Shown here: positions 1 to 10,238 of the stretch, one piece after another | Layout of the letters: every line of letters begins with the position of its first letter | Numbering within the stretch: position 1 is the first letter of the stretch | DNA from: Endozoicomonas sp. GU-1 | GTDB taxonomy: Bacteria; Pseudomonadota; Gammaproteobacteria; Pseudomonadales; Endozoicomonadaceae | NCBI RefSeq assembly: GCF_027366395.1 | Contig: NZ_CP114771.1 | Span: 2,294,001 to 2,358,000 of the forward strand | Reading direction: 5' to 3' | DNA length: 64,000 bases | Program-made: the position numbers and the translations under genes | Notes under the pieces: model-generated | The model's input: the letters and a program-made list of their open reading frames with translations, nothing else | Databases searched by the model: none | Told to the model about the DNA's origin: nothing

Positions 1-108
1 TTTTTTCTCTTTGCAGGGTCTTTCCATCAATAAAAGTTGAAGTAACCCAGGTCTCTTTATGATGTCGCGATAACTAACTGACTATTAAAACAAAGGCAAA
101 GTCTGACT

Positions 109-1164
109 ATGATTGTTATTCGTCCCATTCATGAGCAGGATCGTGAGGCCCTCTGGCAAATTGCCAACCAGACGGGTGCCGGATTCACCTCCCTGCAACC
201 TCACCGCCCCATGGTTGATAATAAACTGGCATGGGCACTCACCTCCTTTAAGCAGGCTTCGCTGGCAGCATCGCAGGAAACAGGTACTTCTGCATCAGAA
301 CCGAAAAATAATCTCTATCTGTTTGTGATGGAAGATACCGAAACCGGTCAGGTTATGGGCACTGCGGGTATCGAGTCCGCCGTCGGGCTTGAGGCTCCCT
401 GGTATAACTACAAGGTAAGCAAACAGGTTCATGCCTCACAACAACTGGATGTCTACACCATGGTGGACACCCTGATGCTCTGCAGTGACCATACCGGCTT
501 TTCCGAACTTTGTACGCTCTTTTTGCTGCCGGATTATCGTCATTCCAAAAACGGTACGTTTCTTTCTAAGAGTCGCATGTTGTTTATGGCGGCCTTTCCG
601 GAACTGTTTGCTGAAGGCCTCTTTGCAGAGATGCGTGGCTACTGTGATGATCAGGAAGTGTCTCCTTTCTGGGAAGCCCTGGGCCGTCACTTCTTTGCCG
701 TGGACTTTGCCGAAGCTGATCGCCAGTCCACCGTCGATAAAGCGTTTATTGCCGAGCTGATGCCTCGCCACCCAATCTACACCAATTTGCTGCCGAATGA
801 AGCCAGGGAGGTCATTGGTGTTACCCATGAAAGCACAACGCCTGCCCGACATCTGCTGGAATCTGAAGGCTTCTACTACACTGGCTATGTGGATATTTTT
901 GATGGAGGTCCGCTACTGGAAGCCAGAGTCAAGGACGTACGCTCAGTAAGAGATTCACGACAGTACAAAGTTAAAATTGTTGAGAACAACACAACGGATC
1001 AGCGCCGCTGGCTGATAGCCAATAGTGAGTTGAAAGACTTTCGCTGCATCATGGGCCATCTTTCCTACGAAGGACTGGAGTTTGTCATGATCACTAAAGA
1101 GCAGGCATCAGCGCTGAACATTGAAGAAGGCCAATTGCTGCGGGTAGTGCCTTTATCCAGCTAG
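109..1164 (+). CDS. astA: Arginine N-succinyltransferase
   Basis: First enzyme of the arginine succinyltransferase (AST) pathway: it transfers succinyl from succinyl-CoA to arginine in the cytoplasm, starting arginine use as carbon and nitrogen source. The 351-residue product matches the family's usual length of about 340. It opens with the typical MIVIRPI segment and carries the family stretches [10 protein letters not shown] and [10 protein letters not shown]. Start at an ATG preceded by AAAGGCAAAG. astD begins 25 bases downstream on the same strand and astB follows, so these form one operon. Recognition rests on the protein sequence and the neighbours. The usual upstream partner astC would lie outside the window. 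Confidence 0.95.
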   Translation: MIVIRPIHEQDREALWQIANQTGAGFTSLQPHRPMVDNKLAWALTSFKQASLAASQETGTSASEPKNNLYLFVMEDTETGQVMGTAGIESAVGLEAPWYNYKVSKQVHASQQLDVYTMVDTLMLCSDHTGFSELCTLFLLPDYRHSKNGTFLSKSRMLFMAAFPELFAEGLFAEMRGYCDDQEVSPFWEALGRHFFAVDFAEADRQSTVDKAFIAELMPRHPIYTNLLPNEAREVIGVTHESTTPARHLLESEGFYYTGYVDIFDGGPLLEARVKDVRSVRDSRQYKVKIVENNTTDQRRWLIANSELKDFRCIMGHLSYEGLEFVMITKEQASALNIEEGQLLRVVPLSS

Positions 1165-1189
1165 TCAACGAATTGAGAGGATTACGACC

Positions 1190-2671
1190 ATGGCAGACAC
1201 AAATGAACAACAATGCCTGTTTATCAATGGACAGTGGCTTAAGGCAAAGGGCAAACCCTTTTCATCCGAAAATCCGGGAACAGGCAATGTGCTCTGGCAA
1301 GGAGCCAGTGCCACCACGGAGCAAGTAGACCAGGCAATAAGTGCCGCCCGGGAAGCCAGTCATCATTGGGCCTTTCGCCCATTTCAAGAACGAGAGGCGT
1401 TCATTAAGGCGTTTGCCAATGAGCTGGAGCAGAATAAAGAGGCCCTGGCAGAAATCATTGCCAAAGAAACTGGTAAGCCGCTCTGGGAAGCCAAAACGGA
1501 AGCGGCTGCTATGGCCGGGAAAATCGCCATTTCAATAAAAGCCTACCATGAGCGAACGGGGACCGTTGAAAATGCCATGCCCGTAGGAAAAGCCGTGATT
1601 CGTCACAAGCCACATGGGGTTGTTGCGGTATTTGGCCCCTACAACTTTCCGGGCCACCTTCCCAATGGGCATATTGTTCCCGCACTGCTGGCTGGCAACA
1701 CCGTGGTTTTCAAGCCCAGTGAGTTAACACCGGCCGTTGCGGAATACACGATAAAACTCTGGCAGCAGGTGGGAATACCCGACGGAGTTATCAATCTGGT
1801 TCAGGGAGAAAAAGAAACTGGCATCGCCCTGGCCGGGCACCCCGGTCTTGATGGTCTGTTTTTCACCGGCAGCTCAAACACCGGCAAGATGATCCACCAG
1901 CAGTACGGCGGCCAGCCGGGTAAAATTCTGGCGTTGGAAATGGGCGGCAACAATCCGCTGATTGTCACCGAGATGTCAGATATCAAAGCCGCAGTACACG
2001 ACACTATTCATTCAGCCTTTATTACCGCCGGTCAGCGCTGTACCTGTGCCCGCCGACTTTTTGTTCCCACAACGCCCTGGGGGGATCAGTTTGTTGATGC
2101 GCTGACCGTAGCGGCAGCCAATATCAAAGTAGGTCAATGGGATGATCAGGAAGTGCCGTTTATGGGAGCGCTTATCTCTGAAGCAGCGGCCAAACAGATA
2201 TTGTCAGCCCAAGAAACGCTGCAAAAGCTGGGCGGCAACAGCCTGCTGTTATCAACACATCTTCAAGCGGAAACCGGCTTAGTCTCTCCGGGTATTATTG
2301 ATGTGACCAATATCAAAGACCTTCCCGATGAAGAGTACTTTGGCCCACTGTTGCAAATTATTCGTTACGATCGTTTTGAAGATGCCGTTGCAGACGCCAA
2401 TAACACCCGTTTTGGTCTTTCTGCCGGATTGTTCAGTGAAGCACCAGAGCAGTACCAGTTCTTTTTGCAGAGAATACGTGCAGGTATCGTTAACTGGAAC
2501 CGGCCAATTACCGGTGCCAGCAGTGCTGCACCTTTTGGTGGCCCCGGTGACAGTGGCAACCACCGCCCCAGTGCCTATTTCGCTGCCGATTACTGCGCCT
2601 ACCCGGTAGCCAGTGTTGAGTCGGAGTCACTGAGTATGCCCAAAGAACTCGCACCCGGGCTCGATTTGTAA
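1190..2671 (+). CDS. astD: Succinylglutamate-semialdehyde dehydrogenase
   Basis: NAD-dependent aldehyde dehydrogenase that oxidises N-succinylglutamate semialdehyde to N-succinylglutamate, the fourth AST step. The 493-residue product has the normal ALDH length. Visible motifs: nucleotide-binding FTGSSNTG, general base Glu250 in [10 protein letters not shown], and nucleophile Cys284 in AGQRCTC. The ATG is preceded by GAGAGG at good spacing. It lies between astA and astB, which supports AstD over other ALDHs. Confidence 0.95.
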   Translation: MADTNEQQCLFINGQWLKAKGKPFSSENPGTGNVLWQGASATTEQVDQAISAAREASHHWAFRPFQEREAFIKAFANELEQNKEALAEIIAKETGKPLWEAKTEAAAMAGKIAISIKAYHERTGTVENAMPVGKAVIRHKPHGVVAVFGPYNFPGHLPNGHIVPALLAGNTVVFKPSELTPAVAEYTIKLWQQVGIPDGVINLVQGEKETGIALAGHPGLDGLFFTGSSNTGKMIHQQYGGQPGKILALEMGGNNPLIVTEMSDIKAAVHDTIHSAFITAGQRCTCARRLFVPTTPWGDQFVDALTVAAANIKVGQWDDQEVPFMGALISEAAAKQILSAQETLQKLGGNSLLLSTHLQAETGLVSPGIIDVTNIKDLPDEEYFGPLLQIIRYDRFEDAVADANNTRFGLSAGLFSEAPEQYQFFLQRIRAGIVNWNRPITGASSAAPFGGPGDSGNHRPSAYFAADYCAYPVASVESESLSMPKELAPGLDL

Positions 2672-2707
2672 ACAGGCCCCACAGACCCAATGGTGAAGTA
2701 GTCAATA

Positions 2708-4048
2708 ATGAAAACAATAGAAGCCAACTTTGACGGACTGGTGGGCCCTACCCACAACTATGCAGGGTTATCCCGGGGTAACAAGGCCTCAATCCATTAT
2801 GCGGGCAAAGTAGCAAACCCAAGGGAAGCGGCTCTCCAGGGTCTGGAGAAAATGAAGGCGCTCAGTGAACTGGGCTTTATCCAGGGTGTGTTAGCCCCCC
2901 AGGAGCGGCCGGATATTGCCACACTGCGAAGGCTCGGTTTCACCGGCAGTGATTCACGAGTTCTGTCTGACGCGGCACAACAGATGCCAGCAGTTCTGGC
3001 AGCCTGCTGCTCTGCTTCCAGCATGTGGGCCGCTAATGCAGCGACGGTCTCCCCCAGTGCGGACTGCGCTGATGGTAAAGTGCATTTCACGCCCGCTAAC
3101 TTAATCAATAAATTCCACCGTTCCATTGAGCATGACGTGACCGGAAAAATACTAAAAGCGACGTTTAATAACCCGGACCACTTTGTTCACCACCAGGCTC
3201 TACCATCCACCGAATACTTTGGTGATGAAGGGGCCGCGAACCACACCCGCTTTTGCCATGAACATGGCGAACAGGGCGTTGAATTTTTCGTTTATGGCCG
3301 GGAAGCATTTAACCCGCAAAGTACCTCACCACAGAAATACCCTGCCCGCCAGAGTCTTGAAGCCAGTCAGGCTGTCGCCCGCCTGCACCAGCTTGATCCG
3401 GACAAAGTGGTATTTGCCCAGCAAAACCCCGCGGTTATTGATCAGGGCGTTTTTCATAATGATGTTATCGCTGTGGGCAACCACAACCTGCTGTTCTGCC
3501 ATGAACAGGCATTTGTGGAGCAGGCTGGTGTCTATGAGTCATTAAGAAAGGCCTATGGGTCGCAGGACTTCCACATTGTTGAAGTGACGGAGCAACAGGT
3601 TTCAGTAGCCCAGGCAGTTGGAACTTACCTGTTCAATAGCCAACTGCTGTCGCTGGACCATGGCGGGACAATGATCGTTGTCCCCTCTGAGTGTGAAAAT
3701 GAACCCGCTGTCTGGAACTACCTGCAAACCATACTCAACGACGCAAGTTGCCCAATTACGGATCTGAAGGTTTTTGATCTGCGCCAAAGTATGAATAACG
3801 GCGGAGGTCCGGCCTGCCTGCGACTGAGAGTCGTATTAAACAACCAGGAACTGGCAGCGACCAATCAACACTGTCTGATCAACAACCAGCACTTTGCCAC
3901 CCTCAGCCGCTGGGTCAAAAAGTACTATCGTGACCAGTTGTCTGAAAAAGACCTGGCCGACCCGCTTTTACTGACAGAATCCCGAACGGCCCTGGATGAA
4001 CTGACACACATTCTTAACCTGGGTTCAGTCTATCCATTCCAGAATTAA
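2708..4048 (+). CDS. astB: N-succinylarginine dihydrolase
   Basis: Second AST enzyme: hydrolyses N2-succinylarginine to N2-succinylornithine, releasing ammonia and CO2. It is a guanidine-modifying enzyme with a cysteine nucleophile. The 446-residue length is that of the family. Visible: the opening [16 protein letters not shown], and [11 protein letters not shown] with the likely nucleophile Cys370. It starts 36 bases after astD. The next gene points the other way, so astE (succinylglutamate desuccinylase) does not follow here as it does in many AST operons. Confidence 0.95.
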   Translation: MKTIEANFDGLVGPTHNYAGLSRGNKASIHYAGKVANPREAALQGLEKMKALSELGFIQGVLAPQERPDIATLRRLGFTGSDSRVLSDAAQQMPAVLAACCSASSMWAANAATVSPSADCADGKVHFTPANLINKFHRSIEHDVTGKILKATFNNPDHFVHHQALPSTEYFGDEGAANHTRFCHEHGEQGVEFFVYGREAFNPQSTSPQKYPARQSLEASQAVARLHQLDPDKVVFAQQNPAVIDQGVFHNDVIAVGNHNLLFCHEQAFVEQAGVYESLRKAYGSQDFHIVEVTEQQVSVAQAVGTYLFNSQLLSLDHGGTMIVVPSECENEPAVWNYLQTILNDASCPITDLKVFDLRQSMNNGGGPACLRLRVVLNNQELAATNQHCLINNQHFATLSRWVKKYYRDQLSEKDLADPLLLTESRTALDELTHILNLGSVYPFQN

Positions 4049-4108
4049 TAACCATCAAGCGTATGTAAGGAACAGTTCTGAAATAACTTCCACGTTTCTA
4101 CAGACACT

Positions 4109-4144
4109 GCCCGAAAAGCCAGAACCGCTTGTGCTTTTACGGGC
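4109..4144. terminator. Stem-loop between convergent astB and GST gene
   Basis: An inverted repeat pairs GCCCGAAAAGC with GCTTTTACGGGC between the convergent ends of astB and the GST gene. There is no clear U-run on either strand, so it may stop transcription weakly or only stabilise 3' ends. Confidence 0.35.
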
Positions 4145-4176
4145 AACGGGTGGCGGGAAGCGGGCACCGATCTTTT

Positions 4177-4818
4177 TTACTTAACGCCAAACACTTTTTT
4201 ATCTTCTGCAATCCGGTGCGCCACGGCCGGATGCTGGAAAATACGATCAATATAAGCCGCCAGCCCCGGATACTCAGCAGAGTCAATCTGGACTCCAGCA
4301 TGGATGAGATTAATAAAGTGGCTGGCCAGGGCAATATCAGCCAACTGAACCTCCCCTCCAAACAGAAAGTCAGTTTCCGGAACCTGGGATTCCAGATAAC
4401 CACAAATCTCTGGCAGTTTGGTTTGTAAAACTTCCTGCACTTTGTCTTCATCAGCAGGCTGGTTAATCAGCTTCTTGGCAACACGCTCAAAAAAGACCGT
4501 TCCCAGTACCTGGAGCATCGCCGTATCGGCATACTCTTCAAACCAGCGGGCCCTGGCTTTTTCCTCCGGCGTCTTTGGGTAGAGAGCCTGTTCCGGATAA
4601 CGGTCCTCAAGGTACTCACAGATCACCGAGGAGTCAGCAATCGTCACCTTGTCATCTTCCCAGGCAGGAATTTTTTTCAGGGGACTGATTTTTTCAAAGC
4701 CTTTCGGTTTCATAAACGGGGTAACCGGCACCAACTCATAGTCAAGTTGTTTTATTTCGAGAGCCAGCAGTACTTTTCGAACCATGGGTGACAGTGGCAC
4801 CCCATAAAGCTTACTCAT
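4177..4818 (-). CDS. Glutathione S-transferase family protein
   Basis: Cytosolic GST-like protein of 213 residues. The N-terminal thioredoxin-like domain shows the cis-proline KIPAW segment and the glutathione-binding DSSVICEYLED motif. The C-terminal helical domain carries the capping segment LADIALASHF. The ATG at 4818 is preferred over the ATG 30 bases upstream because GAGGAT sits just before it. It is convergent with the AST operon. The substrate cannot be told from sequence. Confidence 0.85.
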   Translation of the reverse strand: MSKLYGVPLSPMVRKVLLALEIKQLDYELVPVTPFMKPKGFEKISPLKKIPAWEDDKVTIADSSVICEYLEDRYPEQALYPKTPEEKARARWFEEYADTAMLQVLGTVFFERVAKKLINQPADEDKVQEVLQTKLPEICGYLESQVPETDFLFGGEVQLADIALASHFINLIHAGVQIDSAEYPGLAAYIDRIFQHPAVAHRIAEDKKVFGVK

Positions 4819-4939
4819 GGTCACATCCTCTATAATTATTGTTTTCAACCAACCGCTATCCTACCTTTTACTCCAGCCTTTGCAATATCCAGAAAACCGG
4901 AACATGACCTTCCCGCCCTTATAAGGCGATTTTCTGCGC

Positions 4940-4968
4940 AATGAGCAAAACATTAAAAAATGCTCATT
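4940..4968. terminator. Small inverted repeat downstream of RING gene
   Basis: AATGAGCA and TGCTCATT form an 8-bp stem with a 13-base A/T loop between the GST gene and the RING-protein gene. No U-run follows the stem, so the terminator role is tentative. Confidence 0.3.
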
Positions 4969-5009
4969 ACGGGCAACTTTCATAGTGAACACAGTCAATA
5001 GGAGAGGTA

Positions 5010-5702
5010 TTACGGCCCCAGATACGCGGTTACTGCCAAGGCTCCCATGCTAATACCCGATGCGGCCATCAGCCCTCCGGCCATGCCATTGATGCCTGAA
5101 TCAATACCAGAGGCAAGAAGACTGGAACTATCAGGGCGTACCAAGGCACCAACAAAGAAGCCGGCAAGGCCAGCAGCGCAAATGCCAAGGGCTCCGCCTT
5201 TGCTCATGGAAACGGCCAAACTGCGACGACCGTTTGTGGACAGGGTTGTGTAACCACAGGCCAATGCAGCACCAGCTAACATATGAGAAACGCCGATGCC
5301 GCCAATGGAATAACCCGCGACCATATAGGCAGCGTCCGGCTGATAAGGAAGAAATCGAGCAAAGGTGTTGATCAATCCCCCTCCAGTGGTAAAGACCATG
5401 CTGCCAAGTGCGAAGGGACTGTCCAGAAAGTTAGTCCTGAGGTACGAGGCAGTAGCTGGTACTGTTCTTATTAAACGCCTGGTTATGGTGATACTCCTGC
5501 CATGTATCTGATCAAGGTCGAGCGGTGCCCGGCAGGCAGGGCAGGTCGGGTTGTTGCTTCCCCAGCGAATAATACACGATCGGCCAAAAACGTGATGACA
5601 ATTCAGGCTGACTGCATCATGGCCAGGCTGGCTGGTAAAATCTTCCATGCAAATCAAACAGTGACTCACACTATGATTGGCAGGAACAGAGCTTATTTCC
5701 AT
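5010..5702 (-). CDS. RING-finger protein with C-terminal membrane segments (possible E3 ubiquitin ligase effector)
   Basis: A 230-residue protein with a eukaryote-like RING finger at residues 15-57. Candidate zinc ligands are Cys15, Cys18, Cys35, His37, Cys43, Cys54 and Cys57. The CHHVFGRSC core looks like a RING-H2 finger, but the fifth ligand position, His in typical RING-H2, is Gly40. After a basic linker, residues of about 95-230 form Gly/Ala-rich hydrophobic stretches that could be three or four membrane helices. Start at 5702 chosen because AGGA lies nine bases upstream; an ATG 45 bases earlier has no such site. RING domains recruit ubiquitin-charged E2 enzymes, which bacteria lack, so action inside a eukaryotic host is inferred. 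No secretion signal is obvious. Confidence 0.7.
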   Translation of the reverse strand: MEISSVPANHSVSHCLICMEDFTSQPGHDAVSLNCHHVFGRSCIIRWGSNNPTCPACRAPLDLDQIHGRSITITRRLIRTVPATASYLRTNFLDSPFALGSMVFTTGGGLINTFARFLPYQPDAAYMVAGYSIGGIGVSHMLAGAALACGYTTLSTNGRRSLAVSMSKGGALGICAAGLAGFFVGALVRPDSSSLLASGIDSGINGMAGGLMAASGISMGALAVTAYLGP

Positions 5703-5912
5703 GTATATTTTCCTGTTTTGATTGGCCGCACGTCGTTGTTCATTCACTGGATAAATTGGCCATTGGTATCCAGACGCTTTTTCATCTGGACATTTTTTCC
5801 CGGAAATAGTTCAACGGTGATTCATTATTGCGGTTATTCCGTTTGAGGATATGGAAATCCATGAACAAGACATCTGCAAGGCGGATATAGTCAGATCAAG
5901 GGTGGCTGTTGA

Positions 5913-6104
5913 TCAAGATCCAGCGAGGATTTGGTATTTGCCAATGGTGAACCCTGTCACTGCACCAATAAAGAACTGCTCATCAGTGCAGAAAGGCCCG
6001 ACCGCTGAGGGGATTCCGGCGTCCGGCAAAGGCGGCTGGTACTGATCAGTGATCGCCAGGAGGCAACTTAACAGGCGCAAAACTCTTTCGCTAAAGACTG
6101 TCTA
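5913..6104 (-). pseudogene. Orphan coding fragment beside miniature element copy 1
   Basis: Within the 400-base gap between the RING gene and the 655-residue gene, one minus-strand frame stays open for about 62 codons. It runs from the element border to a TGA at 5913 and contains TDQYQPPLPDAG and FFIGAVTGFTIG. There is no ATG and no ribosome site. It may be the cut-off tail of the 655-residue gene or a relic of a RING-protein relative; neither is proven. The rest of the gap shows nothing recognisable. Confidence 0.25.
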
Positions 6105-6267
6105 AGTAGCTGGCCATATGGAATCACATATTTCTGGCTACTTGGGCAGGTGCTATGCGAGGCACAACGGAGGGAGCATAGCCGTAGCTATGTGACCGGA
6201 GTTGTAACGAAGCAGAGTGCCTGAACAAGGAGTCAGAAATATGTGATTTCATATGGTTAGCTACTTA
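6103..6267. mobile_element. Miniature inverted-repeat element, family 1, copy 1
   Basis: A 165-base element with about 40-base terminal inverted repeats starting TAAGTAGCTGGCCATATGG and ending with the imperfect complement. The centre contains GCATAGCCGTAGCTATGTGA. A second 165-base copy lies inverted at 24041-24205, and a solitary 42-base end lies at 18212-18253. It has no coding capacity, so it is MITE-like. TA at both edges fits a TA target duplication, as made by IS630/mariner-type transposases (inference). Its right end supplies the stop codon of the neighbouring 655-residue gene. Confidence 0.8.
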
Positions 6268-8232
6268 TCTACTATCAGTAGATTTTTTATCTTCAAACGA
6301 TTCAGCAAGACTCCCGGGCGGAGGTGGTGGAGGTGGTTGACTAACTGCACTCGAAGCGTCATCCCCTGACGTTTCAGGTATCATGCTACCCTCTGACGGG
6401 GCCATAACCTTCGTATCTTCCCGCGCTGGAGATAAACCGGAAGCTTTATCAGCTTCTTTGACACTATTTCTCTTATCGTCATCCTTCTGTTTTTCAGCGT
6501 CTAACACTACACCAAAGCCTCTATTCAGCCTATGAAATCCTCGTTCATTACCATTGGATTCAGGCACGCCCAGCGTCGTGCAGAGTTCACTCATAATAAG
6601 CTGTGAAAAAACTATCATTTCAAAAGCATAGGGGTCATCAGGATCATTGGTCATTAAATCGGTAACACCCAGCACCTCTGGAAGACGACGGAAAGAGTGT
6701 TCAGAGAACGTGCCATCCAGAATCACCTGAGCAAAAATTTTCTGGACTAAAAGCCCCTGGTCGTCCAACGCTTTGATCTTCTGAGCCACGGCACGCTGAG
6801 ACAGGTTTTGAACGTCCATCACGTCATTGTTGTAAGGATCGAGCTCAAGGTACTTATGGGTAGCAACGTCAATGGCCAGTTTTATCGGTTGAGCCATAGC
6901 CTCGTCTCTTATCTTTTTACGTACCTGATCTTTCGACGCATTCTGCCAATCACTGTTTTCGGTATAACAGGCAAACAACGCACGGAATAAGCCGACACCA
7001 TCATCATCCTTCACCTGTAACATGCGGGCGGATGATCGCGGTTCTCCCGTTTTATCACCAGAACGTCTGCGAGGATTTGAGCGTTGCGGGCTGGTCCGGG
7101 AAGATACCGAGACACCAGAATCATCATCACTCTCAGGCTTGCCTTGTAAACGTTGTTCCAACTCCGCCATTAACATCGCTTTGTCATCAAGAATTTCTTC
7201 ACTGGTGTTTTTTTCTTGCCGATACCAGGCATAACCGAGGTCGCTGTATGCTTTTCTGGCTCTTTCAACCCGTTTCAAGTGATCAGCGTCAAGAAGACTT
7301 TCATCCCCAAAAGCTGAATCCCCCTCGTCAGGAACTGTCAATGCCCTCTCAGGATCATTGGTAATTTTAATAGAAGGACTTGGCTTCACAGCCTCGGGAG
7401 TACTACGGTGCTCTGGTCTATCGGAAGAATGCTGGCTGCTGCCATCAAAAGAAAGGCTGATAATCGGGTATTGTATGGCATGATAGCGAGCCTGGAAGCC
7501 CAGAAGCTCTTGCTCGGATGAGCCGGTCTGCGCCAGCTGGGAAAGAAGAGTATTCAATTCCCGGGCACCATCAGTAATTGCCTGCTCGATAAGACCCGCA
7601 TCATAAGCAGACTGCTTTTCTGATTTCAACTCATTTACTAACCCCAGAGATCCGTGCAACCATGACTGCAAGTCCGATAAATCCAGATTATCCAGTTCAG
7701 GTGGAATTAAACGAACCCGTTGCCCACCGGGTAAATTAAAGGTTACTTTGACATCATTCGAATTATTTTCTTTCAGTTTTTTAATGGCCTTCTTGTGCGC
7801 TTTTTTAAATGCAGCCTTTAAATCGTCATTTGAAAGATCCCATTTGCCATTCATTTCTTCCTTGATTTTTTCCAGTGCAGTGATTGATGCATCTATGTAT
7901 TTCATCTCCTCCTTTTTTCGGAAGCCTTGTTCCAGTGGCTTATCATCGGCCAAAAGCCTATTCAGATCACGTTTGATTCCTTCTGCCCCACCCGGTCTAT
8001 TTTGGGAAACCATACCTCCGGGAGCATTCGCTGGCTGAATATTGTCAGATAACCCACGACTCCTGACAGGGTTATCATTTGTGGGAATGCGCTTTTCGAC
8101 TGGATGATGAGGAGAGACGGTTTGCCTGGTGGACGTTTGACCTGTCTGGGCTGTTTCTCCAGCACCGGAATGAGGTGGAAGCACTGAAGGACCAACGGGT
8201 GTTCCAGATGGCGGCGAGCCTGGAGGGTTCAT
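6265..8232 (-). CDS. 655-residue protein with OTU-like motif lacking the catalytic cysteine
   Basis: Unrecognised large protein. The N-terminus is Pro/Gly/Ser-rich, followed by a Lys-rich helical region, then from about residue 405 an OTU-protease-like opening: Asp411-Gly-Val-Gly-Leu-Phe-Arg-Ala-Leu. In OTU peptidases this reads DGxCLFRAL, so the nucleophile position is Gly414; the GGC codon is one base from TGC. Further on it has VRKKIRDEA, as in OTU folds, and a proline run (PPPPPPP) near the C-terminus. Start: AAGGA seven bases before the ATG. The stop codon lies inside a miniature element, so the C-terminus may be shortened. It could be a non-catalytic ubiquitin-binding relative; the fold assignment is tentative. 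Confidence 0.6.
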   Translation of the reverse strand: MNPPGSPPSGTPVGPSVLPPHSGAGETAQTGQTSTRQTVSPHHPVEKRIPTNDNPVRSRGLSDNIQPANAPGGMVSQNRPGGAEGIKRDLNRLLADDKPLEQGFRKKEEMKYIDASITALEKIKEEMNGKWDLSNDDLKAAFKKAHKKAIKKLKENNSNDVKVTFNLPGGQRVRLIPPELDNLDLSDLQSWLHGSLGLVNELKSEKQSAYDAGLIEQAITDGARELNTLLSQLAQTGSSEQELLGFQARYHAIQYPIISLSFDGSSQHSSDRPEHRSTPEAVKPSPSIKITNDPERALTVPDEGDSAFGDESLLDADHLKRVERARKAYSDLGYAWYRQEKNTSEEILDDKAMLMAELEQRLQGKPESDDDSGVSVSSRTSPQRSNPRRRSGDKTGEPRSSARMLQVKDDDGVGLFRALFACYTENSDWQNASKDQVRKKIRDEAMAQPIKLAIDVATHKYLELDPYNNDVMDVQNLSQRAVAQKIKALDDQGLLVQKIFAQVILDGTFSEHSFRRLPEVLGVTDLMTNDPDDPYAFEMIVFSQLIMSELCTTLGVPESNGNERGFHRLNRGFGVVLDAEKQKDDDKRNSVKEADKASGLSPAREDTKVMAPSEGSMIPETSGDDASSAVSQPPPPPPPGSLAESFEDKKSTDSR

Positions 8233-8547
8233 AGAAAATCCTTTTCAATCAACGTTGATTCAGTTAAGAGTCCATTATTAAGTTAGTTTAAAACATGCCA
8301 GCCCTTTACGATGAATATAACAATATTATAAAAAACAAAATATTAGAAATATTTGTTTTTTTGACAAGCAACCTACAGAAACCAGGAAAAATTCAAAATG
8401 TGACACTTGCTCAGCACCTCACACAGCCAATTAAAAATAAAGCACCCACTACTTGATAAACAAAAAGATCAAGAACATATTTTTATAAAGAAGTGAATCA
8501 TCATCAGATGACCACCTTATGCAGCAATACCATTTTCAGGTAAGCCT
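8233..8547. other. AT-rich intergenic region between divergent genes
   Basis: Separates the divergent 655-residue and 308-residue genes and must hold both promoters. It is rich in A/T runs, with a TATAAT on the minus strand near 8325, but no -35 element at proper spacing could be assigned. No gene seen. Confidence 0.4.
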
Positions 8548-9474
8548 ATGATTAATCTCTTGATCAAATTATTCATAATACCTTTTTTTCTTGTTGCTCC
8601 TGCCGCATGGTTTGGATTTAAACTTTATGCTGAAACCCAGTTGATATCAGCAATAGACAAATACAAACCTGTAATATCTGATTACGCAGAAGTTGAGTTT
8701 GATACCGTTAATGTTCATATATCCGGCAAAGTATCAATAACAAAAATCACATTAACGCCTAAAAAAACGCTCAAAACCCCAATCACTATAAAAAGGTTAA
8801 CCGTCGTTTTCCCAAGCACTTTGACAATGATGAAGACAGTGTATGATGTCAGCACTGGAGAACTCTCAGAGCTGCCTGATTCCCTGCGCGTCCAGTATGA
8901 TGGAATTCAACTGCCACTGGAGGGTAATGAAGAGTTTTATACCTTATTCAATGATCAACGCCAGTTACGACTCAAACAAGAGCTGGGCAGCATAGTAGAA
9001 CCTACCTGTGGTATTGAATATATTGTCGGCCTGAATGAATTTCAACAGATGGGCATTGATACACTCATTGACAGACATTTCTGGGAATATAAATATACCC
9101 CCGAAAATCAGAAACTGTTTGTACGATTGGGTATCAGCGCCACAAATCTATACAAGGCATCACTTCAGGCAAACTTTTACAAAAAAGGATCCCTTGTTAT
9201 CAACGACTTTGTGCAAATACCCTCCCTGACCAATGCTGAACTGACCTATCAGGACGAGGGCCTGATCAGAATGAGCAGCCAGCATTGTGCCAATAGCTCA
9301 GGTATTTCCAAAGACGCATACATTAGCCGTATAACCAATCTGCCAGACAGCTTTTACTTCTATAAAGCAGGCATTGTTCCTAATGAAGCGATGAAAAATG
9401 CCTACATCAACTTTCTGAAGAATCCTGACACAGTGACCATCAAGGCGCATTTCCCCCCCCAACTTCCATCCTAA
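8548..9474 (+). CDS. Signal-anchored protein of unknown function
   Basis: 308 residues, not recognised. Residues 1-27 form a hydrophobic N-terminal anchor (IIPFFLVAPAAWFGF), so the rest is probably periplasmic. The body is a mix of beta-strand-like and Lys-rich segments and has two cysteines. The ATG follows CAGGTAAGCCT. Base composition is AT-richer than the housekeeping genes. The gene at 9533 follows closely on the same strand and may be co-transcribed. Confidence 0.6.
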   Translation: MINLLIKLFIIPFFLVAPAAWFGFKLYAETQLISAIDKYKPVISDYAEVEFDTVNVHISGKVSITKITLTPKKTLKTPITIKRLTVVFPSTLTMMKTVYDVSTGELSELPDSLRVQYDGIQLPLEGNEEFYTLFNDQRQLRLKQELGSIVEPTCGIEYIVGLNEFQQMGIDTLIDRHFWEYKYTPENQKLFVRLGISATNLYKASLQANFYKKGSLVINDFVQIPSLTNAELTYQDEGLIRMSSQHCANSSGISKDAYISRITNLPDSFYFYKAGIVPNEAMKNAYINFLKNPDTVTIKAHFPPQLPS

Positions 9475-9532
9475 GGCCTTATCTGTCTATGACACTGAGC
9501 TCTGGGTTTCATCATTTGGTCTCACTCTGCTG

Positions 9533-9958
9533 GTGAACAACAGCCCCGTCTCTCCCTTTGAAATCATCACCCCGGGGCAATTTGGCCCGGCAAAGGATTC
9601 AGGTGATATGGACATGACGGAATCCTCTTCCAGGAATACCAATACAAATGTCAAGAAGGAGTGGCCGTCTCAGCCAGCCCATGGAGAAGCATCCAAAACC
9701 TACTTTTTTGTTGATGAACTGCCTGCAACCAATCAGGAACCGGAATTACTGAACCCGCAGTCCAGTGACATTCCAATCTATGAGTTACCAAATCATATTG
9801 GTGCCTGGTTAGAGGTTTATGTCAAACCGTCGAAACGTTTCAGCGGAGAACTGCTTGGCGTCGAACGTGAAAGACTGTTACTGAAGGTACGATCTGCCGG
9901 GGGCAGCATAACAATGCCCATTAAACTGCATCGCATTAAATCGATTACGGCCAGATAA
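9533..9958 (+). CDS. Small protein with Sm/SH3-like C-terminal segment
   Basis: 141 residues from a GTG at 9533, or 116 from the ATG at 9608. The latter has AAAGGA eleven bases upstream and may be the true start. The N-terminal half is Ser/Asn-rich and probably disordered. The last 55 residues (GAWLEVYVKPSKRFSGELLG, then LLLKVR and PIKLHRIKSI) have the alternating pattern of a small beta-barrel of Sm or SH3 type. That fold is a guess from pattern. No catalytic residues seen. Confidence 0.5.
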   Translation: MNNSPVSPFEIITPGQFGPAKDSGDMDMTESSSRNTNTNVKKEWPSQPAHGEASKTYFFVDELPATNQEPELLNPQSSDIPIYELPNHIGAWLEVYVKPSKRFSGELLGVERERLLLKVRSAGGSITMPIKLHRIKSITAR

Positions 9959-10029
9959 AAAAGCCTACGTTTACTTGATACTGATACCCGATACGAGCTA
10001 TTACCCTGCATCACAACATTTCTTAATAC

Positions 10030-10052
10030 GGCACCTCAGTTTTTGAGGTGCC
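10030..10052. terminator. Stem-loop after the Sm/SH3-like gene
   Basis: GGCACCTCA and TGAGGTGCC form a 9-bp stem with a five-base loop about 70 bases after the stop at 9958. No U-run follows; a terminator is likely but weak. Confidence 0.4.
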
Positions 10053-10238
10053 CATAAGCAAGATCGATGATCGTAAAGTTTCCCACGTTATGAGAGAAGC
10101 CATCCGCATTGAAGATATCACTGATAGCTATAACAAAAATTATAATTGTCTGAAATAATTATTGGATAGAGTGTTTATGAGAGAAACTAATACAAAAAGA
10201 AAATGTCTTAAACTGGAATTCAATAATTTGATAATTCA

